Of a stretch of 64,000 nucleotides of DNA, positions 50,848-61,569 are shown one piece after another (positions within the stretch are counted from its first letter, which is position 1; every line of letters starts with the position of its first letter). Both the position numbers and the translations under genes were made by a program. This DNA is from Paracoccaceae bacterium (GTDB lineage: Bacteria; Pseudomonadota; Alphaproteobacteria; Rhodobacterales; Rhodobacteraceae). Below the pieces are notes generated by a model, which made no database searches, was not told the DNA's origin, and saw nothing but the letters and a program-made list of their open reading frames with translations. The DNA lies in the NCBI GenBank assembly GCA_020622085.1, contig JAHRYM010000002.1:519281-583280 (forward strand). The letters are read 5' to 3'.

Positions 50848-51872
50848 ACCCGATCCGTGTGCTTGTCGCGGGGCTTGGCAACATGGGGACGAGCCATGCG
50901 CTGGCCTGTCACGCCAATCCGGCGTTCCAGATCGTCGGGCTGGTAAACCGGTCGCCGGTCGATCTGCCCGAGGCCCTGCGGCGCTATCCGCTGAGCGGCG
51001 ATTTCACCGAGGCGCTGCATCGCTGGACGCCCGATCTGGTCTGCATTGCCACATATTCCGACAGCCATGCCGATTATGCGGTGGCGGCGATGGAGGCGGG
51101 GGCCGATGTCTTTGTCGAAAAGCCGCTTGCCACAACCGTTGCCGATGCCGAGCGCGTGGTGGATACCGCGCGGCGGCTGGGGCGCAAGGTGGTGGTGGGC
51201 TATATCCTGCGCCACCATCCCGGCTGGCAGCGCCTGATCGCCGAGGCCCGCGCGATGGGCGGGCCTTTCGTGTTCCGGCTGAACCTGAACCAGCAATCCT
51301 CGGGACCGACCTGGGAGGTGCACAAGGCGCTGATGCAGACCACGCCGCCGATTGTCGATTGCGGGGTGCATTATGTCGATGTGATGTGTCAGATCACCGA
51401 TGCCGCGCCCGTCGAGGTGCGGGGCATGGGCCTGCGCCTGACGGATGAAATCGCGCCCGACATGTATAACTACGGCCATTTCCAGGTGCTGTTCGCCGAT
51501 GGCAGTGTCGGCTGGTATGAGGCGGGCTGGGGTCCGATGATGTCGGATACGGCGTTCTTCGTGAAGGATGTCGTCTCGCCCAGAGGCGCCGTGTCGATCC
51601 GCATGCCCGACAGCGCACGGTCCGATGACATCGACACCCATACGCGCACATCGCGGCTGCGCATCCATCGCGCGGGGCTTGGCGACACCGATCTGGACAT
51701 GGCGGACGAGCCCGGCCATCAGGAATTGTGCAATCGCGAACAGGCTTTTGTGGCCCGTGCGATCCGCGAGGATCTGGACCTGACGCGCCACATGCGCGAT
51801 GCCGTGCGGTCGTTGGCCGTCTGCCTTGCGGCGGACGAAAGCGTTCGCAGCGGCCAGGCCGTGAAACTGTAA
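50844..51872 (+). CDS. Gfo/Idh/MocA family oxidoreductase
   Basis: [43 protein letters not shown]. Confidence 0.88.
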   Translation: MNPIRVLVAGLGNMGTSHALACHANPAFQIVGLVNRSPVDLPEALRRYPLSGDFTEALHRWTPDLVCIATYSDSHADYAVAAMEAGADVFVEKPLATTVADAERVVDTARRLGRKVVVGYILRHHPGWQRLIAEARAMGGPFVFRLNLNQQSSGPTWEVHKALMQTTPPIVDCGVHYVDVMCQITDAAPVEVRGMGLRLTDEIAPDMYNYGHFQVLFADGSVGWYEAGWGPMMSDTAFFVKDVVSPRGAVSIRMPDSARSDDIDTHTRTSRLRIHRAGLGDTDLDMADEPGHQELCNREQAFVARAIREDLDLTRHMRDAVRSLAVCLAADESVRSGQAVKL

Positions 51873-51882
51873 GGAGACCCAT

Positions 51883-52881
51883 GTGGGAGCCCTGAGCCTC
51901 GGCAATGTCACCAAGTCATTCGGGAAGAACCGCGTCATCCAGGGCGTGGACCTTCAGGTGCAGGACGGCGAGTTCTGCGTCTTTGTCGGGCCTTCAGGCT
52001 GTGGCAAGTCAACGCTGCTGCGGATGATCGCGGGGCTCGAGGATGTGACCTCGGGCGATGTGGTGCTGGACGGGGTGCGGATCAATGATCTGGCGCCGGC
52101 GCGGCGGGGGCTGGCCATGGTGTTCCAGACCTATGCGCTTTATCCCCATCTGACGGTGCGTGACAACATGGGGCTGGCGCTGAAACAGGCGGGAGTGTCG
52201 CGGGATGAAATCCGGCGCGCGACCGACCGTGCCGCCTCGATGCTGGCACTGGAGCCCTGCATGGACCGGCAGCCGGCGGAACTGTCGGGCGGGCAGCGCC
52301 AGCGTGTCGCCATCGGTCGGGCCATCGTGCGGCGGCCGAAGCTGTTCCTGTTCGACGAGCCGCTGTCGAACCTTGATGCGGCGCTGCGGGTGCAGACCCG
52401 GATCGAGATCGCGCGCCTGCACCGGGACTTGGGCGCGACGATGATCTATGTCACCCATGACCAGGTCGAGGCAATGACGCTGGCCGACCGGATCGTGGTG
52501 CTGCGGGCGGGGCGTATCGAACAGGTGGGCCCCCCGATGGAGCTTTACCGCAACCCGGCCAATACCTTCGTTGCAGGTTTCATCGGATCGCCGCAGATGA
52601 ATTTCCTGCGGGCGGGGCCGCTGGGGCTTGCGTCCCACACGCTGGGGGTGCGGCCGGAACATCTGGCGCTGTCGCGCGAAAGCGGCCGGATCACGGGCAG
52701 GATCAGCCATGTCGAGATGCTGGGCAGCGAAACGCTGGTCTATGTGCGGAGCGACGATCACGGGCTGCTGACGGTGCGGCTGTTCGGCCAGCATGACTAT
52801 CATGTGGATGAACCGGTCTTTGTGACCCCGGATGATGCCCATACCTTCCATTTCGATTCCGAAGGTCTGCGGCTGCGTTAA
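51883..52881 (+). CDS. sugar ABC transporter ATP-binding protein (UgpC/MalK-type)
   Basis: [53 protein letters not shown]. Confidence 0.93.
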   Translation: MGALSLGNVTKSFGKNRVIQGVDLQVQDGEFCVFVGPSGCGKSTLLRMIAGLEDVTSGDVVLDGVRINDLAPARRGLAMVFQTYALYPHLTVRDNMGLALKQAGVSRDEIRRATDRAASMLALEPCMDRQPAELSGGQRQRVAIGRAIVRRPKLFLFDEPLSNLDAALRVQTRIEIARLHRDLGATMIYVTHDQVEAMTLADRIVVLRAGRIEQVGPPMELYRNPANTFVAGFIGSPQMNFLRAGPLGLASHTLGVRPEHLALSRESGRITGRISHVEMLGSETLVYVRSDDHGLLTVRLFGQHDYHVDEPVFVTPDDAHTFHFDSEGLRLR

Positions 52882-52895
52882 GGTGCAGACCCCGG

Positions 52896-55800
52896 TCAGT
52901 GGAAATCCCGGCTGGGAAACAGTGCCTTGGCCTGCTGGCGCGGGTGGCAGGCGCGGGGCGCGGCGGCGGGTCGCGGGATGCGCGCTTCATCGGGCCGACC
53001 GCTGGCCAGGTCGCCAGGTGGCAGGCCAAGGCGGGAGAGTTCGGAGGAGATATCCTCGATCCGGGTGGCGATCACATGGATCACCTGGCCCTCGCGCTGA
53101 AGCCGCCCCGTGACCCGCAACAGCCGCCCGCCCAGCACCGCGCGGCGGAAGCGTTCGTAGACCCTGGGCCAGACGATGATGTTCGACACGCCGGTTTCAT
53201 CCTCCAGCGTCATGAAGATCACGCCCGAGGCGGTGCCCGGCCTTTGCCGGGTGATGACCAGCCCCGCCACCGTTACCCCGGTGCGGGAGAAGGTCGTGAG
53301 GTCGGCGTGGGGGATCACCCCCGGCAGCCGGGGCCTCAGAAGCGCCACCGGATGGGCGCGGAGCGACAGGCGGAGCGACAGGTAATCCTCGATCACCGCT
53401 TCGCCCGGCGACATGGCGGGCAGGGTGACGGCGGGCTCAGTCAGGCCCTCGCCATCCATCGTGCCGGAAAACAGCGGCAGGGGCCGGGGCGCACGGATCG
53501 CGCGCGCCTGCCAGAGGGCGGCGCGGCGGGTGAGGCCGATGCAGGCGAAGGCGTCGGCCTCGGCCAGACGGTCGAGCATGTCGGGGCGGATGCCCGCCCG
53601 GCGCCAGAGGCTTTCGACATCGGGGTAGCCATTGCCGCGCGCCGCCGCGATCCAGGCGCTGTCTTCCTCGCGCAGGCCCTTGATCTGGCGGAACCCGAGC
53701 CGCAGGGCCAGCGCACCATCATGGCGCGGCTCAAGCGTGTTGTCCCAGAAGCTGTGATTGACGGAGACGGGCCGCACCTCGACCCCATGATCGCGCAGAT
53801 CGCGGACGATCTGGGCGGGGGCGTAAAAGCCCATTGGCTGTGAATTCAGCAGCGCACAGGCAAAGACCGCCGGATGATGCCGTTTCAGCCAGGCCGAGGC
53901 ATAGACCAGAAGCGCGAAGCTTGCCGCGTGGCTTTCGGGGAAGCCGTATTCGCCGAAGCCCTCGATCTGCGCGAAGCAGCGATCGGCGAAATCGGCGCCA
54001 TAGCCGCGTTCGAGCATCCCGCCCACGAAGCGGTCGCGGAAGGTGGAGATGGTGCCCATGCGCCGGAATGTGGCCAGCGAACGGCGCAGGCGGTCGGCCT
54101 CTTCCGGGGTGAAACCCGCCGCGACCACCGCGATCTGCAGCGCCTGTTCCTGGAAAAGCGGCACGCCACAGGTGCGCCCCAGCACCGCGCGCAGGTCTTC
54201 GGATGGCAGTTCCACCGGCTCCTTCCCCTGGCGGCGGCTGATGTAGGGATGGACCATGCCGCCCTGGATGGGCCCCGGGCGGACGATCGCCACCTCGATC
54301 ACCAGGTCGTAGAAGCAGCGCGGCAGCATCCGGGGCAGGAAGTTCATCTGCGCCCGGCTTTCCACCTGGAACACGCCGACCGCATCGGCCTTGCACAGCA
54401 TGTCGTAAACAGCCCCGTCCCCGGGCGGGAGCGTGGCAAGCGAGACTTTCGTGCCGTGGTGATGCGCCAGCAGGTCGAAGCTTTTGCGGATGCAGGTCAG
54501 CATCCCCAGCCCCAGGATATCGACCTTCAGGATCTGCAGGGCGTCGATGTCGTTCTTGTCCCATTCGATGGTGGTGCGCCCCGCCATCGTCGCCGGGCCG
54601 ATGGGGCAAAGTTCATCCAGCCGGTCGCGGGTGATGACGAAACCGCCGACATGCTGCGAGAGGTGGCGCGGGAAGCCGATGATTTCCGCGATCAGCCGCA
54701 GCGCCAGCGCCAGCCGCCGGTCGGTCGGATCAAGCCCGATTTCCCGCAGCCGCACCGGGTCGGGCGGCGTGGTGGACCAGCCCCAGCTTTGGCCGGCGAT
54801 GGCGGCCACGACATCCTCGCTCAGCCCCATGACCTTGCCCACCTCGCGCACGGCGGCGCGGGAACGGAAATGGATCACGGTGGCGGTCAGCCCGGCGCGG
54901 TGGCGGCCGTAGGTGTCGTAGATGTGCTGGATCACCTCTTCGCGGCGTTCGTGTTCGAAATCCACGTCGATGTCGGGCGGCTCGCCCCGGGCTTCGGACA
55001 TGAAGCGTTCAAAGACCATCGAGATCACGTCGGGCGCCACCTCGGTGATGCCAAGGGCGTAGCAGATCACCGAATTGGCCGCCGATCCGCGCCCCTGGCA
55101 GAGGATGCCGCGGGCGCGGGCGAAATCGACGATGTCCTTCACGGTCAGGAAATAGGCGGCGAAGCCCAGCGCCTTGATGATCCGCAGTTCCTTTTCGACC
55201 TTGGCGCTGGTGTCCGGCGAAATGCCGTCGGGGAAGCGTCGCGCCAACCCTTCGGAGGTCAGGCGGGCCAGCCGGTCTTGGGCGGGTTCGCCATTCTGGA
55301 TCTCGTCGGGGTAGTCGTAGGACAACTCGTCCAGCGAAAAGCGGCAGCCTTGGGCGATCTGCTGCGTGCGGGCCAGCGCCTCGGGATGGCGGCGGAACAG
55401 GCGGGCCATTTCCTCCGCGGATTTCAGCCGGCGTTCGGCATTGGGAAGTGCGAGGCGGCCGATCCGGTCGATGGTCAGGCCGTGGCGCAGGCAGGTCAGC
55501 ACGTCGGCCAGCGGGCGGCGCGACCCGTGGTGCATCAGCGCGTCGCCCATCGCCACCATCGGCACCCCGGCGCGATCCGCCAGCGCCGCCAGCGCATCGA
55601 AGCGCGGCTGGTCGCGCCCGTCATAGCGCGGCGCGGCGCCCAGGTGGACGAAGCCGGGCCAGAGCCGGGCCATCTTCCGCAGGTCGTCCTGCAAGGCTGA
55701 CAACCGCCGCCCCGGCTGCGGCAGGGCGATCAGCACCATTCCCTGCCCCCATTCGATCAGATCGGCGCGGGTCAGGTGGCAATCACCCTTGGGTGCGCGG

Positions 55801-56174
55801 CCCTTGCCCAGCGAGATCAGCCGCGACAGCCGCGCATAGGCGGCGCGGTCGGTGGGCAGCGCCACCCAGTCGAGCACACCGTCCGTCAGCACCAGCCGCG
55901 CGCCGATGATCAGGCGCGGAAGGTCGCCCCCCGGCCCCGGCGCGGTCCGATCATCGTCCCGCTGGCGCTTCAACTCGCAGAGCGCGCTATGGGCGCGGAC
56001 CACGCCCGCAAGGCTGTTGCGATCGGTGATGGCGATGGCGGAAAGGCCGAGGGCGGCGGCGCGAACCACATATTCCTCGGGGTGGGAGGCCCCGGTCAGG
56101 AAGGTGAAATTCGTCGTCACGCACAATTCGGCATAGGCCGGGATGGGCGGGATGGAATCAGGCGAAGGTGCCAT
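52896..56174 (-). CDS. dnaE2: error-prone DNA polymerase III alpha subunit
   Basis: AYAELCVTTNFTFLTGASHPEEYV; ILCQGRGSAANSVICYALGITEV; FERFMSEARGEPPDIDVDFEHERREEV. Confidence 0.95.
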   Translation of the reverse strand: MAPSPDSIPPIPAYAELCVTTNFTFLTGASHPEEYVVRAAALGLSAIAITDRNSLAGVVRAHSALCELKRQRDDDRTAPGPGGDLPRLIIGARLVLTDGVLDWVALPTDRAAYARLSRLISLGKGRAPKGDCHLTRADLIEWGQGMVLIALPQPGRRLSALQDDLRKMARLWPGFVHLGAAPRYDGRDQPRFDALAALADRAGVPMVAMGDALMHHGSRRPLADVLTCLRHGLTIDRIGRLALPNAERRLKSAEEMARLFRRHPEALARTQQIAQGCRFSLDELSYDYPDEIQNGEPAQDRLARLTSEGLARRFPDGISPDTSAKVEKELRIIKALGFAAYFLTVKDIVDFARARGILCQGRGSAANSVICYALGITEVAPDVISMVFERFMSEARGEPPDIDVDFEHERREEVIQHIYDTYGRHRAGLTATVIHFRSRAAVREVGKVMGLSEDVVAAIAGQSWGWSTTPPDPVRLREIGLDPTDRRLALALRLIAEIIGFPRHLSQHVGGFVITRDRLDELCPIGPATMAGRTTIEWDKNDIDALQILKVDILGLGMLTCIRKSFDLLAHHHGTKVSLATLPPGDGAVYDMLCKADAVGVFQVESRAQMNFLPRMLPRCFYDLVIEVAIVRPGPIQGGMVHPYISRRQGKEPVELPSEDLRAVLGRTCGVPLFQEQALQIAVVAAGFTPEEADRLRRSLATFRRMGTISTFRDRFVGGMLERGYGADFADRCFAQIEGFGEYGFPESHAASFALLVYASAWLKRHHPAVFACALLNSQPMGFYAPAQIVRDLRDHGVEVRPVSVNHSFWDNTLEPRHDGALALRLGFRQIKGLREEDSAWIAAARGNGYPDVESLWRRAGIRPDMLDRLAEADAFACIGLTRRAALWQARAIRAPRPLPLFSGTMDGEGLTEPAVTLPAMSPGEAVIEDYLSLRLSLRAHPVALLRPRLPGVIPHADLTTFSRTGVTVAGLVITRQRPGTASGVIFMTLEDETGVSNIIVWPRVYERFRRAVLGGRLLRVTGRLQREGQVIHVIATRIEDISSELSRLGLPPGDLASGRPDEARIPRPAAAPRACHPRQQAKALFPSRDFH

Positions 56175-57639
56175 GGGCATACCAATCGGGGTTCTGTGGC
56201 GTGTGGAACAGCCAGAGCCGCCAGCCTTCGCGGGTTTCCACTTTCCAGTAGTCGCGCAAGCCGTTTCGCCAGGCGGGATCATCGAACCACCATTCGGGCG
56301 CGATCCGTTCCGGTCCGCGGGTCCTAGCGCGCGTCAGTTCCATCCGGCGCCAGCGGAAGCGGGCGGGCGGTTCGGCGGCGCAGGGTGCAAGCGGGACCAG
56401 CGGTTCGGGGCGGAACAGCAAGATCGGGCGTTCGGGCGCGTCTGCGGCGGGGGGCCAGGGCGCCGCTTCAGCATGGGCGGCAGGCAGCGTCAGGAAGCTG
56501 CGTTCGGGGATATGGCTTTCGGCGGGGGCGAAGCGCTGGATCGCCTCGAATCCCAGCCGGTTGCCCAGACGGCTGACCAGATCGCTCAGCCGGTCGCCCG
56601 CGACCTCGCCCCCGGCGGAGACCTGACGTGCCGCCAGCGGCTCGGCCTGCGTCACCGTCAGGCGCATCATGTCGATCCCGAAGCCTGCGTCGATGTCTTC
56701 GACGGCAGGGCGGAAGAGGGCCGCGATGCGGCGCGCATCCCGCATGGGGCGGGCAAGCCCGATTTCGGCCAGCACGGTGCTGCGGTCCACCCGCCCCAGT
56801 TCCAGCCGCAGGCGTCGCGCCCCCTGCCCGGCGGCGGCAAGCCGGTCAGAAAGGCGATCAAGGAGCCGGTCCAGCCCCGCCATCACGTCGCTGACCAGAC
56901 CGATGGGTTCGGGCAGCGTCATGCGGACGCCGAAATGCGGCAGCCCGGTTTCAGACGAGAGGGGTTCGGGCTGGATGCCCAGCGCCTGATCCAGCCGCAA
57001 CAGAAGTCCGGCGCCGAAGCGGCGGCTCAGGGGGGCGCGCGGCAGGTCGGCCAGATCGGCGATGCGGCGCAGGCCCAGACGGTTCAGCCCCGCCACGGTT
57101 TCGCTGTCGATCCGCAGGGCAGACAGCGGCAAGCGGCCCAGCGCGGCGCGGGTGGCGCCGGGGGCGGCGATCCCGCCGCCGTGGCGGGCCAGCGCATGGG
57201 CCGCGCCCCGGGTATCGGCGATGGCGGCGCGCACCGTCAGGCCCGCCCGCCCAAGCCGCGCGGCAAGGTCCGCGACCAGCGCCGCTTCGCCGCCGAACAG
57301 ATGCGCGGCGCCGGTGATATCCGCCACCACGCCATCCGATCCGTCCCTCGCCGTCCAGGGGCTGTAGCGCCCCGCCCAGCGCGCCAGCATCCTGAGGAAG
57401 GCCATTTCCCGCGGCAGGTCAGCCGGACGCGTGACCAGCGCCGGGCACATGGCGCGGGCGTCCGGCAAGCTCATGCCCCGGTGCAGCCCGCGGGCTTCGG
57501 CCTCGGGCGAAAGGCAATGCAGATGGTCGGCATTGGCGGCGCGATGAACCAGCGCGAAAGGCCCATCACAGGGCCAAAGGCGCAAGGCCCGTTCGCTCGC
57601 CAGGCGGGGAAACCACAAGCAAAGAACGCGCCTTGGCAT
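56158..57639 (-). CDS. imuB: Y-family polymerase-like ImuB
   Basis: MPRRVLCLWFPRLASERALR; between imuA and dnaE2, overlapping both. Confidence 0.9.
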   Translation of the reverse strand: MPRRVLCLWFPRLASERALRLWPCDGPFALVHRAANADHLHCLSPEAEARGLHRGMSLPDARAMCPALVTRPADLPREMAFLRMLARWAGRYSPWTARDGSDGVVADITGAAHLFGGEAALVADLAARLGRAGLTVRAAIADTRGAAHALARHGGGIAAPGATRAALGRLPLSALRIDSETVAGLNRLGLRRIADLADLPRAPLSRRFGAGLLLRLDQALGIQPEPLSSETGLPHFGVRMTLPEPIGLVSDVMAGLDRLLDRLSDRLAAAGQGARRLRLELGRVDRSTVLAEIGLARPMRDARRIAALFRPAVEDIDAGFGIDMMRLTVTQAEPLAARQVSAGGEVAGDRLSDLVSRLGNRLGFEAIQRFAPAESHIPERSFLTLPAAHAEAAPWPPAADAPERPILLFRPEPLVPLAPCAAEPPARFRWRRMELTRARTRGPERIAPEWWFDDPAWRNGLRDYWKVETREGWRLWLFHTPQNPDWYAHGTFA

Positions 57640-58177
57640 CCCAATTGACGATCCATGTTCCATTTGCTCCCTTTTTGTTCTTGAGAAGGGTCCATTCCTG
57701 CCAGCCCTGGTCCGTCACCCCATCCGCGTGAAGCACCGGTGCGGCCTGCCAGCGGGTTTCGGTTGCATTGCTGCCCGCGCCCGCCCGCACCAGCAAAAGC
57801 CCCGTCGTGCGCCCCGCCTCGGCCGCGAGTTGCAGCCGCCGCCCCGCAGTCAGCGACAGGGGCTTGTCGGGGCTGGCCACAACCAGCCCCAGCGGGCCGG
57901 CGCGCAGACCCTCTTCCGTGGCCCAGAGCAGATCGGTTTCCGACCGCGTCCCGACCGCGATCAGGCGCGAGGGGTCAAGGACCGGCACCAGCCCCGGCGG
58001 GAACAGCCGTTCGGACGCATGGCCCGCGCCGATCCAGAGAACCGGCCCCTTGTGCAGCGCCGCCTGGATCGCAACAAAGCCATGCGCGCCGGGGCCGCAA
58101 ACCTCATGGACGCGGTGAGGCAGAAGCGGTGGCGGGGGAATCGCGGCAGGGATGGCAGCAAGCATGAATCGGAACAT
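57566..58177 (-). CDS. imuA: ImuA mutasome accessory protein (start uncertain; 58165 possible)
   Basis: RVHEVCGPGAHGFVAIQAALHKGPVLWIGAGHASERLFPPGL; position upstream of imuB-dnaE2. Confidence 0.85.
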   Translation of the reverse strand: MFRFMLAAIPAAIPPPPLLPHRVHEVCGPGAHGFVAIQAALHKGPVLWIGAGHASERLFPPGLVPVLDPSRLIAVGTRSETDLLWATEEGLRAGPLGLVVASPDKPLSLTAGRRLQLAAEAGRTTGLLLVRAGAGSNATETRWQAAPVLHADGVTDQGWQEWTLLKNKKGANGTWIVNWDAKARSLLVVSPPGERTGLAPLAL

Positions 58178-58186
58178 AAAGTGAAC
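58172..58186 (-). promoter_or_regulatory. alphaproteobacterial LexA (SOS) box GTTC-N7-GTTC
   Basis: Minus strand GTTCACTTTATGTTC exactly fits GTTCN7GTTC at the start of the imuA-imuB-dnaE2 operon. Confidence 0.85.
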
Positions 58187-58307
58187 ATTGGCAAGTGGCG
58201 AGTCCTTCTCTGCATATCCGGGCGCGGATCCCGCGCGGGTCGCTTGCCCCCGGTGTGCTTCGCGGACAACATCGGAGGGCGCCGCCACCCTTGCGAAAGA
58301 GCCATTC

Positions 58308-59213
58308 GTGGACCGTCTCACCTGTGACCGCATGTTTGCCGCCGTCGTCGAGTCCGGCAGCTTTGCCGGTGGCGCCGCCCGTCTGGGCACCAGCCCCGGG
58401 CAGGCGTCGAAGCTGGTATCGCGGCTGGAACAGGATCTGGGCGTGCGGCTGATGAACCGCACCACGCGGGCGCTGTCGCTGACCGAAGCCGGCAGCGCCT
58501 ATCACGACCGCCTGCGCGAGATCCTGGCGGATTTCGACGCGCTGGACACGGCGGTGCGCAACACCGCGCAGGCGCCGCGGGGGCGGGTCAGGATCAGCGC
58601 GCCGCTGACCTTCGGCATCATCCGGCTGGCCCCCTTGCTGAATGATTTCGCGGCCACCTACCCGGATATCGCGCTGGATGTGCAGTTCAGCGACCGGCTG
58701 ATCAGCCTGGTGGACGAAGGCTTCGACCTTGCGGTGCGGGTGGGCGTGCCGCTTGATACATCATTGATCGCGCGGAAGCTTTGCGACGTGGGGATGCTGG
58801 TCATCGCCGCGCCGGCCTACCTGGCCGCGCATCCCGCCCCCCTCACCCCGCCCGAACTTCAGGGCCATGAATGCATCATCGACACCAATTTCCGCGATCC
58901 GGGCCACTGGACCTTTGCCCAGGGGCAAAAGATCGCGGTGCGCGGGCGGTTGGCGTTTTCCAATGCCGCGGTCTGCGTGGGCGCGGCCGAGGCGGGGTTG
59001 GGCATCGCCTTTTCGCCGGACTTCGTGGCCGGAGAAAGCCTGCGGGCGGGGCGGGTGCAAAGCCTGCTGGCCGCCTTCGATCCCGGGCCCCTTGGGGTTT
59101 ACGCGATGTATCCTTCGGGGCGGCATCTGGCGGCGAAGGTGCGGGTGCTGGTCGATTTCCTGGCGCGGCGGCTAGCCGAGAACCCAATACATTCCGAAAT
59201 GGAAGGAAAGTAA
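58308..59213 (+). CDS. LysR family transcriptional regulator
   Basis: MFAAVVESGSFAGGAARLGTSPGQASKLVSRLEQDLGVRLMNRTTRALSLTEAG; GTG start proposed. Confidence 0.88.
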   Translation: MDRLTCDRMFAAVVESGSFAGGAARLGTSPGQASKLVSRLEQDLGVRLMNRTTRALSLTEAGSAYHDRLREILADFDALDTAVRNTAQAPRGRVRISAPLTFGIIRLAPLLNDFAATYPDIALDVQFSDRLISLVDEGFDLAVRVGVPLDTSLIARKLCDVGMLVIAAPAYLAAHPAPLTPPELQGHECIIDTNFRDPGHWTFAQGQKIAVRGRLAFSNAAVCVGAAEAGLGIAFSPDFVAGESLRAGRVQSLLAAFDPGPLGVYAMYPSGRHLAAKVRVLVDFLARRLAENPIHSEMEGK

Positions 59214-59264
59214 TTCATTCATACCGGATTATCACCCGAACGGAAAAAACCCATTGTTCCAGGC

Positions 59265-59738
59265 ATGCAAACGCCGCAAGGCACCGAACAGGGGATGATC
59301 CAGATGACCACCATATCCACCCATACCGCCGCCGCTTCTGTCACCACGAACGCCGATCTGGCAGCAACGATCCTGCGCGTCGCTTCGGGCGGGCTGTTCC
59401 TGGCCCATGCGGGGCTGAAGCTTTTCGTCTTTACGCCCGCAGGCACCGCCGCCTTCTTCGGCAGCCTTGGCCTGCCCGGTGCGCTTGCCTATCTTGTGAT
59501 TGCCGTCGAAGTGCTGGGCGGCCTCGCGCTGATCCTTGGGATCAAGACCCGCATCGCGTCTCTGATCCTTGCGGCGGTGCTCTTTGGCTCCATCGTCACC
59601 GTCCACTTCGCGGCCGGCTTCTTCTTTTCGAACCCGAATGGCGGCTGGGAATACCCGGCATTCTGGATCGTCACGCTGATCGTGCAGGCGCTTTTGGGCG
59701 ATGGCGCCTATGCGCTGGGACAAAAGTCGGGCCGCTGA
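59265..59738 (+). CDS. DoxX family membrane protein
   Basis: ILRVASGGLFLAHAGLKLFVFTPAGTAAFFGSLGLPGALAYLVIAVEVLGGLALILG. Confidence 0.88.
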   Translation: MQTPQGTEQGMIQMTTISTHTAAASVTTNADLAATILRVASGGLFLAHAGLKLFVFTPAGTAAFFGSLGLPGALAYLVIAVEVLGGLALILGIKTRIASLILAAVLFGSIVTVHFAAGFFFSNPNGGWEYPAFWIVTLIVQALLGDGAYALGQKSGR

Positions 59739-59769
59739 GGCCCGACCCTTCATTCGCAGGAGAATTGAG

Positions 59770-60585
59770 ATGTCTTCCGCCTCTGCCCCCATCGAGATCG
59801 GCCGCGTCGCGCTGACGGTCAATGACCTCGACAAGGTCGGCCGCTTCTATGAAACCGCGCTTGGCCTTCAGCCCTTGTCCCGCGACGGCGACACTGCCCG
59901 CTACGGCGCAGGCGACCGGGTGCTTCTGGAACTGCGCGGTGACAAGGCCGCCCGCCGCGCGAGCCACCGCGATGCGGGGCTGTTCCACACCGCCTTCCTG
60001 ATGCCCGACCGGCCTGCGCTGGCGCGCTGGCTGATCCATGCCGCCGAAACCCGCGTGCCGCTGCAAGGCGCGTCCGACCATCTGGTGAGCGAGGCGATCT
60101 ACCTGGCCGACCCGGAAGGCAACGGGATCGAGGTCTATGTCGACCGCCCGCGCAGCGCCTGGGCCCATGACGGCAAGTCGATCCGCATGACGACCGATGC
60201 GCTGGACCTGAACGACCTGGCCCGCAGCACCGATGGCCCCTGGACGGGCGCGCCCGAAGACATGGTGGCGGGCCATGTCCACCTGCAGGTGGGAACCCTG
60301 CCCGAGGCCGAGGCTTTCTATAACGGCACGCTCGGCTTCGACATCACGACCCATTACCCGGGCGCGACCTTCTATGGATCGGGTGGCTATCACCACCACC
60401 TGGCCACGAACATCTGGAACAGTCGCGGCGCGGGGAAGCGGGCCCAGCCCCCGACCGGGCTTGCGGATGTGGAACTGCTGGCAGACGCTGACAGCTTTCA
60501 GGCACTGACAGTACGCAATGGCGGCAAGACGGCGCTGTCCGACCCGTGGGGCACGTCCGTCACCCTGACACGAAAGGACCGATGA
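59770..60585 (+). CDS. VOC family ring-cleavage-dioxygenase-like protein
   Basis: IGRVALTVNDLDKVGRFYETALGLQPL... ADPEGNGIEVYVDRP... two VOC repeats. Confidence 0.88.
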   Translation: MSSASAPIEIGRVALTVNDLDKVGRFYETALGLQPLSRDGDTARYGAGDRVLLELRGDKAARRASHRDAGLFHTAFLMPDRPALARWLIHAAETRVPLQGASDHLVSEAIYLADPEGNGIEVYVDRPRSAWAHDGKSIRMTTDALDLNDLARSTDGPWTGAPEDMVAGHVHLQVGTLPEAEAFYNGTLGFDITTHYPGATFYGSGGYHHHLATNIWNSRGAGKRAQPPTGLADVELLADADSFQALTVRNGGKTALSDPWGTSVTLTRKDR

Positions 60586-60586
60586 G

Positions 60587-61543
60587 ATGCTCGTCGATGG
60601 AAAATGGACCGAGGATTGGCAACCCGTCCAGGCAAAGGATGACAAGGGCGGTTTCGTGCGCCAGATCTCCAGCTTCCGCAACTGGGTGACGCCGGACGGT
60701 GCCCCCGGCCCCACCGGCGAGGGTGGCTTTCGGGCCGAGGCGGGGCGCTATCACCTTTACGTCGCCTATATCTGTCCCTGGGCCTCGCGCACCCTGATCG
60801 CGCGGAGCCTGAAGGGGCTGTCGGACAAGATCAGCCTTTCGGTGGTCGAACCCGCGCTGTCATTGCAAGGATGGCGCTTTGGCGATTATCCCGGATCGGA
60901 CCATGACACGCTGAATGGCGCCACCTACCTGCACGAGATCTACACCCGCGCCGAGCCGCATTTCACCGGCCGCGCCACGGTGCCGGTCTTGTGGGACAAG
61001 AAAACCGGAACCATCGTATCGAACGAATCCGCCGATATCGTGCGGATGCTGAACGATGGCTTCGGCGACCTCGCCTCGGGCCCCGACCTTTACCCCGCCG
61101 ACCTGCGGGCCGAGATCGACACCCTGAACGACCGGATCTATCCGGCGCTGAACAACGGCGTCTACCGCGCGGGTTTCGCCACCACGCAAGTCGCCTACGA
61201 GGAAGCCTTCCATCAGGTTTTCGCCATGCTTGACGAGCTTGAAGCAAGGCTGTCGGATGGCCGCGATCACCTCTCCGGCCCGCGTTTCACCGAAGCCGAC
61301 ATCCGGCTGTTCGTGACCTTGGTGCGCTTCGACGCCGCCTATCACGGTGCCTTCAAGTGCAACCTGCGCACGCTGGCCTCTTACCCCCATCTTTCGGCCT
61401 ATGTCGCGCGGATCTACCGGATGCCCGGCATTGCCAGGACGGTGAACATCGACCACATCAAGGCGGGCTACTATTCGATCAGGTCGCTCAACCCGAACGG
61501 CATCGTTCCGCTGGGTCCGAAGCTGGATTTCCTGACGGATTGA
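60587..61543 (+). CDS. glutathione S-transferase family (glutathionyl-hydroquinone reductase type)
   Basis: YVAYICPWASRTLIARSLKGL; VPVLWDKKTGTIVSNESADIVRML. Confidence 0.9.
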   Translation: MLVDGKWTEDWQPVQAKDDKGGFVRQISSFRNWVTPDGAPGPTGEGGFRAEAGRYHLYVAYICPWASRTLIARSLKGLSDKISLSVVEPALSLQGWRFGDYPGSDHDTLNGATYLHEIYTRAEPHFTGRATVPVLWDKKTGTIVSNESADIVRMLNDGFGDLASGPDLYPADLRAEIDTLNDRIYPALNNGVYRAGFATTQVAYEEAFHQVFAMLDELEARLSDGRDHLSGPRFTEADIRLFVTLVRFDAAYHGAFKCNLRTLASYPHLSAYVARIYRMPGIARTVNIDHIKAGYYSIRSLNPNGIVPLGPKLDFLTD

Positions 61544-61569
61544 TCCGCCAACGCTGGATCGAGACAGGT

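Noticed and set aside
53874-55700. 608-aa plus-strand ORF
   Set aside because: Antisense shadow of dnaE2.
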